Shown here one piece after another: positions 1 through 7,544 of a stretch of 12,942 nt of DNA. A model generated the notes under the pieces. The model was not told the origin of the DNA. It was given only the letters and a program-made list of their open reading frames with translations, and did no database searches. The position numbers and the translations under genes are program-made. Source of the DNA: Physocladia obscura (taxonomy: Eukaryota > Chytridiomycota > Chytridiomycetes > Chytridiales > Chytriomycetaceae); contig JADGJH010000947.1 in the NCBI GenBank assembly GCA_027596945.1, forward strand, positions 1 through 12,942. The letters run 5' to 3'. Position 1 is the first letter of the stretch. Each line of letters starts with the position of its first letter.

Positions 1-42
1 AAATAAAAGCTGCCGCCAAAAGAAAAAAAAAAAAAAGAAAAT

Positions 43-1985
43 CTAGCGACCTGCTTGCCGCCGTTTGATTTGTGCACGTTGATTTTGAAACCTACAAATA
101 AAATTAGAAACATATATGTAATATATTACAGCATTTACCAAATTCTGACTTTCCTTTGCTCCATTCCAATCTCCTTTGCAACCTCAGCAAGTTTCTCCAA
201 CGACGGATACGGCGTCTGCTCCAAAACTCTCTTCAACACTACTTTTTGGTCTTTTGCCAATGATAATCGTGAACAGTTTTTGCTAGATTTTCCAGGAGGG
301 TATGTTTTTTTAACTTTTGCTGCTCTGGTTGATGACTCCGTCTCTCCGTCGTTACTGCTATTTGAGTTGGAGGTCGCCGAAGATCCTTCAACCTTCGCAG
401 CATCACCTCCGCCACTATCTATGGCAGTATAACTTAACCCATTTGATCCAGCCTGAATATTACCGGCTAAAAAATTATCGATATCATTGCTGTTACCGTC
501 GTCATCATCATACTGCTCTTCGTCATCTGCATTTCTATCTTGATGTTCTTTTTTTAACGTCGTAAATACGTTTCCAAAGTTAGCAGTACTCTGTTCGTTG
601 TTTCGAAACAGGGGATGCTGTACTGGCGGTGCACCAGGCTGTTCACAAAGTTCAGCTTCTGGAGACATTGAACCAGCGACTTCATCAATTGAAATTGAAT
701 CCTGCAGCTGATGTATTTGCTGTTGCTGTAAAACACCTTGCAATTGAGGCTGTCGTGATTGAATAGTAAGTACATCGTGTTGGTTTTGGGTCTGTTGATG
801 CTGAAGAAGTTGATGGTGGGCAGAGAGAGATGGTGTGTTGAGCAGATGCAATTCAATATGCGTGTTTGGTGAGTTTATCCGCGGCGTAAAAGCGGCAGTA
901 TTATTGTAGGTATAGTTGCTATTGTTGGCGGAGTTATTTGGGATTGGACTGGATAATGGAGTCGAAACTGAATACGAATTTATTGCAAGTTGATGCTGCT
1001 GTTGCGGCAGATTTTGTCGAAAAGAGCTAAATCCTGCGCCTACTGAACTTTGGACTGCATTGTCACTATTAGCAGAAAGCAAACCGCTATTATGGAGAGA
1101 ATTTGTGTTGTATTGCGTTATCGAATTGTTTATTATGGTGGGGGTGGCGTTGGCCGATGCAAAAGGAAAATTTAATTGCTGTGCGCTTGACTGCTGGACA
1201 GCGCCAAGAGATATGAACGGGTCTAGGAACTGCGGAAAAGGAGAGTTTGCCGAATGGAAAGCAATATTTGCTTCTATAGGAAGCTGGATTTGGTGTTGTT
1301 GTTGTTGTTGCGGCTGTTGTTGTTGTAATAAGAGATGGTGCTGGGGCTGGGGGGGGATAAATTGGTTGAAAACTGCGCGCTGCTGCTGCTGTTGCTGCTG
1401 GTGCTGCGATTGCTGCTGGTGCTGCGATTGGTGCTGGTATGACTGTTGGTATGGCTGTTGATACTGTTGGTGGTTCAGAAACTGCATGTTGTTGAACCTT
1501 GTTTGCTGTAGCTGCTGGACATCAGTGGATGGGACCATGGCGAGATACAGGTCACTGGTGGCGGAGAAGGTTGCGGCGGGCTCGAAACGAAGGTCGAAGG
1601 CGAAAGCACTGTTTACCCCACTGGTGGCGGCGGCGTTGGCGGCCGTGCTGTTGCGTGGTGATTGTGCGAGGCTTGTTTCAGGCGTCGGGTAGAAGCCGGC
1701 GGCGGACGCTGCTGCCGCCGCCGCCGCCAAGCTTCGCACGCTCGCGTTGTCACCGACAGCTCCAGGTGGCTGTGTCTGATGTGGTTGCGTTTTCCACGGC
1801 GCGAGTAACGTTTGCGTTTGCAACTGTAACTGATGCTGCTGTTGCATCGTCTGTGAAGAATGCATTTTTGCTTCTCCCACATTGTTTGCTGCTGTCGTTA
1901 TTGGCGTTGTGGGTACAGAGTTTGCTGTTTGCTGTCCCATTCCCATCACCACCAACTTTTGATCAAATCCTGCTTGTTTCTCCAT
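43..1985 (-). CDS. Glutamine-rich homeodomain transcription factor, 631 aa, two exons
   Basis: The exons I infer are 1985-139 and 91-43, with a 47-bp intron (GTAAAT...TTTGTAG) that splits the Trp48 codon; the stop is TAG at 43-45. The N-terminal ~545 residues are low complexity: an Ala run (about residues 88-96), long Gln and Gln/His tracts (about 180-235) and many Asn/Ser stretches, then an acidic segment (EEQYDDDDGN) and a Ser-rich linker. Residues about 569-628 fit a 60-residue homeodomain: R5, Q12, L16, Y25, A35, V45, W48, F49, Q50, N51 and R53 are all in place, with WFQNQRAQIKRR as the recognition-helix end. The expected role is a nuclear sequence-specific DNA-binding regulator with Gln-rich activation or condensate-forming regions. 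Oddities are Leu instead of Phe at positions 8 and 20, Gln52, and a protein that ends three residues after the homeodomain. I cannot place it in a class (no POU, LIM, CUT or paired domain is visible). The start is the first in-frame ATG; a further upstream exon is possible. Confidence 0.85.
1296..1475. repeat. CAG/CAA (poly-Gln) repeat with an 18-bp tandem duplication
   Basis: This is a trinucleotide-rich stretch inside the homeobox coding exon, read as Gln/His codons on the minus strand. Within it an 18-bp unit occurs twice without a mismatch at 1392-1409 and 1410-1427, encoding SQHQQQ twice. CAG and CAA are mixed, which tends to stabilise such tracts. Plus-strand readings of it give Cys- or Trp-rich proteins that are not genes. 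Confidence 0.8.
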
Positions 1986-2013
1986 TTTTTCCTTCTGATT
2001 CCATTTCGCTCAT
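1963..2013 (-). other. Upstream ORF overlapping the homeobox start, 16 codons
   Basis: Two ATGs (2013 and 2004) lie just upstream of the homeobox ATG at 1985, in the same frame as each other but not in the main frame. They open a 16-residue ORF (MSEMESEGKNGETSRI) that ends with TGA at 1963-1965, inside the main coding region. If the mRNA starts upstream of 2013, scanning ribosomes would meet this ORF first and could reach the main ATG only by leaky scanning. It could instead be the end of a differently spliced 5' exon, or lie upstream of the transcript start. Confidence 0.45.
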
Positions 2014-2465
2014 TTAGGCTGGGCTTGCAACAAAGTGAAGTCTTTTCATTCCCCAAAATGAACAAAGTGTTAGGGTTTTAAAGAAACCCTATATACTCGA
2101 AGTATCCTGTGCTTCAGTTTTCTGTATTGTTTACGCTCTGTCGTATTTTATGCCATATAAATTTATTCAACTCCTTATATCGCTTTTTAAACGTACTCTT
2201 CGGCTGCATCGCGGTTTGATCACGTGACACCCGTCCAAGATATGTGTCATTTTTCCGCCCACAGATAATGACTGTGCTGCAAAGAGATAAAACAATCTGA
2301 TCTGGGGCCGCTATCTTGTTTCATTGAATATTAATGTCACTGATCAATGAAAGATAAGCCTGGGGTAACTGCAATCATTCTGACACACGCCACCCAGAAA
2401 ATGGAAAATCAAATTATTGAAGAAAAAAAATTTTTGACTAAAATAAAACCTAACTAAAAATAAAA
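1986..2465 (-). promoter_or_regulatory. Homeobox upstream region: TATA-like box, E-box, AGATAA sites
   Basis: This 480-bp stretch without a convincing ORF separates the transferase stop (2468-2466) from the homeobox ATG. It must hold the transferase 3' UTR and the homeobox promoter. A minus-strand TATATAGGG at 2095-2087 sits about 105 bp before the ATG. A palindromic TCACGTGA (CACGTG E-box) is at 2220-2227. AGATAA (GATA-factor type) occurs on the plus strand at 2263-2268, 2285-2290 and 2352-2357. A minus-strand AATAAA lies near 2165-2160, far from the transferase stop, so its use as the poly(A) signal is doubtful. The motifs are short and their function is inferred. Confidence 0.4.
2071..2091. 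repeat. Perfect 8-bp inverted repeat (hairpin) by the TATA-like box
   Basis: TAGGGTTT (2071-2078) and AAACCCTA (2084-2091) are perfect inverted repeats around a 5-base loop. The outer TA overlaps the minus-strand TATA-like sequence. If transcribed, the hairpin would lie about 85 bases ahead of the homeobox ATG; otherwise it is a promoter palindrome. Confidence 0.6.
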
Positions 2466-5400
2466 TCAATGCTGTCCAATTTTAAACGGTGCAAAAAGCT
2501 TTTCCAGCCCTCCGACATAATCAGCACTTGCACTGTTAGTGAGATGAGCTGTCAACAACCCCGCTGCTCTCCGAAACTCATTAATAACAGGTATTAAGTC
2601 CACAACCATACCTGTCGTATTTCGATCTAACTGAAAGGGATCTTCAACAACAAGCACCATCTTCTCTCCTCCACCTCTTCGTGACACATTCAATTTTGGA
2701 TGAGCACTCCGCTTCACAATCACTCCCCCACATCTTACACTGACAATATTCCCTGAATTATATTGGTGTACATACCCGTAATGCTCAAAGAACCCATGTA
2801 CAATATACATGACTGATGAAAAGTATTGCTTGGATGATGTAAACTCGTTGGCCTTTTTCCCAAACTGTACCAATGTCTTCAATATTGCATGTGTCGATGG
2901 GATAAAAGAAACATCCCATTGTACAAGTCCTTCATGTAGTTGCATTTCTGGCTCCGTGTAAATTGCAACAAGACTCTTTCCTGCTTTAATACTTTCTTCG
3001 AACGACATTTGAGAAAATTTGTCTGCGATAGCCACAGCAGGCGTACTGACATGAGAAGTAGAAGTTTTGGCGGTATTGGTTGCTGAGTCAATAGAGTCTT
3101 CAACTGGCGGAATTTCAGCGGTCACCTTTACTGCGCCAATATTAGAGCCAGACGCTACAAAAGAAGAGCTTGCAGCATTTTTTGTCGCTGCTATTCGCTG
3201 CTTATATTCGTTGAAAGCAATTGCTGCGTTTGCTTTTGCGTCGTTTTTCATTTTCGCTGATTTAATCACCACTGCGTTTGCTCGTGTGATGATATAGCCA
3301 CGGGGCTCCGTGGACGGATATAATGCTTGAAGCGATGGAATATGGCAGAGAATTTGCATGAAATTGATCACCTAACAACCATCAGAAAAATGTAAATGAA
3401 ATAATTTTTGTAGTGAAAAAATTTTTAAACAAGCAAACCATTAACGTCAAGGCATACGACGAAAAAGTTCCTTTGTAACAAATTTAAGTATAGTAAATTT
3501 GAAAAATAGAAGAAGAAAAAAACCTCCTTCAGCCGAATCATTTAAATTCCTCATTTTTGCCCAATATTTAATTATTATAATCACATCTCTAATTCGAACA
3601 TCCAATTCCAAGTATTCTCGAATCAACCGAGAATTTTCAATCCCAAGTGCATTTCCAACATTCACGTCTACATTCAAGTTGAATTCAGGATCATAAAATT
3701 TTACGATTGGCACTTTTGCTGTCGCCACTGCATACACTTTCTGCATATTTTTATGTCGTAAAATATGAGCGAGCAGATACATATTACTTATTGGGTGAAA
3801 AATCGGATTTTCGAATGGATCTTTGAGGAGAATTGTGATATCGCAATCAGATGTTTCAGAAGAAAGCGTTGTGACAGATGAACCAAACAGGTGCGCAGTA
3901 TAGTCTGTTCCAAATGCGGTTGTGATAATTTTTTGTATTTTTGCAAGAAATTTTAGCCGCTTTGGTTGTATTTTTTTTGGTGGACTAATTTTCTGTTTGC
4001 GGAGGCAGTTAATTTAATGTCAGCCAATGGGACACAAAAATTGAATGATCTACACAACCATCCAAACATACGCACAAAATAATTAAAATTAAAATTTTAA
4101 ACCAAACCTGCATTAATTTTTCAACACCATCGGCAAATCCTTCAAAAACTTCAATCGTTGTGTCAATTTTGACAAAGGATTGTCGAATTTTCGCGAAATC
4201 TTCTCCGCCACCATCAAAATCACTTTTTTCGTTCTCTGAGACTTGCTGTTCCCTAAACCTTTGCTCAGCCAGAGCTTTCTGCACTAAATTTCGTCTTGTC
4301 GCATAATTTCGTTTTTCATCCTTCAGCAAATAAAGAATCCTCTTTTCAAGGCTATCGGTTATCTTATCATTTAGCTCCAGCAAAAGAAAGTTGATGTTAC
4401 ATTGATTCAACAAAAATTCAATATTGGATGATTCTCCTTGTTTTGTTGCGATGTTGATATTTTTGGCTATAAAAAAATCCGTCAGTGTAACATCGGATTT
4501 GGAAATCATTTTTGAAACAATGGCGAGGATTGGCAAAATTTTTTCTGTATAAAGCGACTGGCATACTTCCAAGTCCTTTTGGCTGTCAACACACTGGCAA
4601 ACAACCATCCACGGATATCCTCTGATGGAATTGTCTTCAATCGTACTCAGCGAATAAAATTGGGGCTCTGTTGAATCTGGTTGCTGGACTTTTAAACAAC
4701 AGTATTGACTGTTAATAAGTCGATTAAATCCTTGTTTGGACAAAAATGACCGGGCTGTATGCCATGCATGCCACAAGGGCGGCCACTTCCGTTTTCGAAT
4801 GCTATTTTGTCGCGCGGCTTCTTCTTCTGAAACGAGTGTAATTGTGCTGTGAATATCAAATTCAGGATCTGTTGGAAGAATACCGAGATTAAAATGAGGA
4901 AGTTCTGTTATGGAATTGAGAACGGACGGATCATTTCGAATATACGTCGTGTAAAACAATCGCCGAATTTGACGTGCCAGAGAAAATACAGGAAATGTTT
5001 TCAGTGTTTTAGAGTCCGAATTTGCGATGCAGTAAGAGACTGTGAGATTAACGATGTTTGATTTGTGGAACAAAAGAGCCAGGTTATATTTTTTGATTTT
5101 GATCAGCTGTTCTTGCACCGTTTTGATTTCTTCTTCCTGAGTATTTTTATGTTCTCTTAGACTTTCTTCTGCATCCTCATCTTCGTCGTCTGCTCCGAGT
5201 TCTTCTTCCTCTTCACTTTCGGCTCCGTCATCTTGTTCGTTTTCAGGATGCAACATATCAGGAAGAACAGATATGAGTTCAAACGCGTTAAAATCTGGAA
5301 GAAAACGAACAAACGCAAGTGAATCATTGTACGGTGAGCCATCAACTGCCGGATGTTGTCGACCTGAAATATGCAAACAAACATTAAAACTAAAAACTTA

Positions 5401-5932
5401 AGTACATGTCAAAAATACCTTTGAAACGTATAGCATAATGCCACTTTTGATGGTTTTGAAGAAACAGGTGTTTGAGAATTTTACTACGTAGCATGCGGCG
5501 AAGAACTTTTGCACGCGGCGCAGATTGTGGCATTGAAGCCATTGTTGCGAATGCAGCAGTATGCCGCAGTAGTAGTAAAAGTTTGGTCTTTTCTGGGTCT
5601 TTGTCTTTTTTGACCTTTTCCTTGGTTTTGCTTTCCGTCAGAACTTCCATGCCATTAGTGTTTGGATTCCCAGCAGGAGTAACATTCGAGTTTGTCGTAT
5701 TGCATTGATTTGAATCCCAAGCCAATACCGCTGCACTGTCAAGTATGGATACCAATCGAGGCAAAGGTACGCGCTCGGTGTTTGTTTCGGTCAAGTTACT
5801 GGCTGCGCCGCTTGGCTCAAGAATAATGCGCAACGCAAAAACGATATGCACGACTAAGCTTCGCACTAAGTCCTTGTTTGTCGTCAGATTTCTCTTCAAT
5901 GACGTTTGCGTTTCCCTTTCAGAGATCTGCAT
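2466..5932 (-). CDS. Terminal uridylyl/poly(A) transferase (CID1/TUT-like) with long N-terminal extension, 1058 aa
   Basis: The inferred exons are 5932-5419, 5363-4108, 3992-3524, 3470-3439 (32 nt) and 3371-2466; together they give one open frame. Residues 1-590 are unrecognised: a basic, Lys-rich part, a run of acid residues (about 219-240), then a folded-looking segment rich in aromatic and aliphatic residues. From ~residue 605 there is a non-canonical poly(A)/U polymerase nucleotidyltransferase domain: LFGSS (626-629 carries the FGSS), catalytic Asp pair D639/D641 (SDCDI) and third Asp D699 (NVDVNV). GTFSSYALTLMVINFMQ is the usual PAP-associated motif, reassembled across two introns, and EDPFQLDRNTTG (about residue 1000) is the typical C-terminal nucleotide-binding signature. 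The family adds U or A to RNA 3' ends using UTP or ATP. An Ala/Ser/Thr-rich insert of ~100 residues lies inside the PAP-associated region. The start is the first ATG in the open frame. Two genes remain possible, because the intron at 4107-3993 is the weakest join (115 bp, no pyrimidine tract), but the transferase exon has no ATG before its catalytic motif, so it needs an upstream exon. Confidence 0.8.
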
Positions 5933-6123
5933 CACTACACCACCTTTTTTTTTTTTTTTATTTTTAAAAAAATTAATTAAAGAAATGGTCGCCGGTTATT
6001 GCAACTGTCAAATCGGTAAATTAATGCAATTGTGTAAATTAAGTACTGTTTCACATAACACTATCTCCATCACCAGTGTCCAATGAGGAAACGAAAGAAA
6101 AATAAGGAAGAAAAGTCTCGCTG
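5933..6123 (-). promoter_or_regulatory. Short intergenic spacer with poly(T)/poly(A) tract
   Basis: This 191-bp gap lies between the OMA1-like stop and the transferase ATG. It has no coding signal. On the minus strand it ends with an AT-rich tract of A residues (+ strand about 5945-5970), followed by AAG/GTGGTG just before the ATG, which could serve as a splice acceptor for an upstream or trans-spliced leader. Spacing this short is compatible with co-transcription of the two genes, but I see no outron hallmark that proves it. Confidence 0.3.
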
Positions 6124-7397
6124 TCAAAAATTAAAATTTCCTCCTCCGGCCCTGCCACCAATGACAGATCGGCTGAACAGACTCCACAATGGAGCAAGAT
6201 GCTTGCAATCAGCATTTTCTCGAACCCCTCGAGCTTCGGGTAACCACTCAGTGATCTTTTGAATTCTATTTTCGTGGCTTGGATGAGTACTTAGATATTG
6301 CGATCGAGTATGGCCATGATCCAACGCTTTCATTCGCTGTGCATGAAAGATAAGCCAAAAACCAAAAAAATAAAATAAAATAAATAAAGAATTGAGAGCA
6401 GCAGAACCTTCCACATGTCAATAGCAGAGTCTGGATTGTAGCACGCTTGTGCCATTAATTGGAGACCAATATAATCGGCTTCACTTTCGCAAAGCCTCGA
6501 AAAAGGTTTCATCAGACCAACATCCGTTAAAATCTTTCCGAAAACCCCAGCATCAAACACTACGGAGAGTAAAATTCGACCAAGAAGTATGAACTTCATA
6601 GTTGACATTTTCTCAGCCGAATGGCGAGCGATAGTATGAGCAATTTCATGACCTAGGACTGCTGCAAGACCGTCTTCATTTTGAACAACAGACAAAATAC
6701 CAGTGAATACAAAGATTTTTCCACCAGGAATAACAAAAGCATTTGTTTCAGGATCGTCAATGAGATGAACCTATTTTAACACATTTTTAAGTATTGGTGT
6801 GGATTTTCATTTTATTTTTCACCTCCCATTCCACATCTGACATTCCAGATACTTTTATGATATTTCCGGCTACTCGGCGAACAAATTGTGCAGTTGGATG
6901 GTTTGGTGGAATGATTTTATTTCCATACTCTTGCAAAATTGCATCGTATGATTGCTTTCCCATCAGATTCTCCTCGAATTCGGACATATCCATAAATCGA
7001 GTACGTCCACTGATCGGAACTTGTTCCAGATGGGTAACATAATATAAGGAAATAAGGCCTGTTTGTGGGTTAGAAATTCGATTGGCAGTCCATATGAGTG
7101 TTCACCAGCGCCAATTCCAACATAGGTGAGAATGCGTCGGTTTTGAAAGAACGGAGGGGCTAAAAACAGGTCTCATTCAATTCAAAAGGCAACGTATAAA
7201 CAACACCAGAACATACGTTTGTTGCGAAAGTGCTGTTTGTTCTCGCGCTGAACAGTAAAACGTGGCTGTTGAGAAACTACAATGCGTTTACTTCCTGTTC
7301 CGTTTCCACGCAAGGGCCGCGCTGAAGCGAATCGAACATGCAATGAAACGAAGCAGTCACATATAGTTCTTTGCAAACGAACACCTTGTAGAAACAT
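6124..7397 (-). CDS. OMA1: OMA1-like mitochondrial zinc metalloprotease (peptidase M48), 348 aa
   Basis: The inferred exons are 7397-7217, 7159-7106, 7058-6823, 6770-6408 and 6336-6124; their lengths sum to 1047 nt, an exact open frame. The first ~60 residues are rich in Arg and Ser and almost free of acids, like a mitochondrial presequence. A hydrophobic segment (ILTYVGIGAGLISLYYV, about 68-84) should span the inner membrane and is followed by HLEQVPISGRTRF, matching the family's SHLEETPITGRRRF region. The catalytic zinc site is HEIAH (198-202), with ESEAD (252-256) giving the further ligand, and the C-terminal LSTHPSHENRI is also typical. OMA1 is a stress-activated protease that cuts inner-membrane proteins such as OPA1, and DELE1 in vertebrates; those substrates are family knowledge. 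Length is close to yeast Oma1 and shorter than human. All key residues are intact, so it should be active. The gene lies 147 bp downstream of the DZIP1-like gene on the same strand. Confidence 0.92.
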
Positions 7398-7544
7398 TGG
7401 TATTTTTTTTCAAATCAAATCAAATCAACTCTCCAAATCAAACTCGTCTAACTCAAAGTCGTTCAACTCAAAGTCTGTCTTTGTTGCCGCAATTACAGCA
7501 GATGTGCTTGAAATATTGATTAATCCTATGAAAATCGAAAAATG
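7398..7544. repeat. 147-bp spacer with AAATC and 15-bp direct repeats
   Basis: This is the gap between the DZIP1-like stop and the OMA1-like ATG. On the plus strand at about 7410-7428 there are three to four copies of a CAAAT/AAATC 5-mer, and AACTCAAAGTC occurs at 7450-7460 and 7465-7475 (15-bp period). The spacer must hold the 3' end of DZIP1 and the start of OMA1. I see no canonical AATAAA on the minus strand and no tight splice acceptor next to the OMA1 ATG. Confidence 0.5.

Noticed and set aside
22..36. A-run near the left end as a retroposon poly(A) tail
   Set aside because: No target-site duplication or upstream element is visible. It lies just beyond the homeobox stop, so it is probably 3' UTR low complexity.
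55..432. Plus-strand ORF of 125 codons
   Set aside because: It begins at a TTG and is antisense to the homeodomain exon and its intron, whose frame is supported by conserved residues.
1060..1461. Plus-strand ORF giving a Cys-rich protein (runs of CCCCC and WCC)
   Set aside because: It is the reverse reading of the CAG/CAA poly-Gln tract of the minus-strand homeobox exon.
1499..2017. Plus-strand ORF of 172 codons with Arg/Pro/Leu runs
   Set aside because: It is antisense to the Ala- and Gln-rich N-terminus of the homeobox gene, has odd composition and lacks splice or family support.
3447..3782. Separate small protein starting at MYLLAHIL
   Set aside because: It starts after the catalytic GSS and DxD motifs of the transferase domain, so it is an internal Met, and its last codons are intron sequence.
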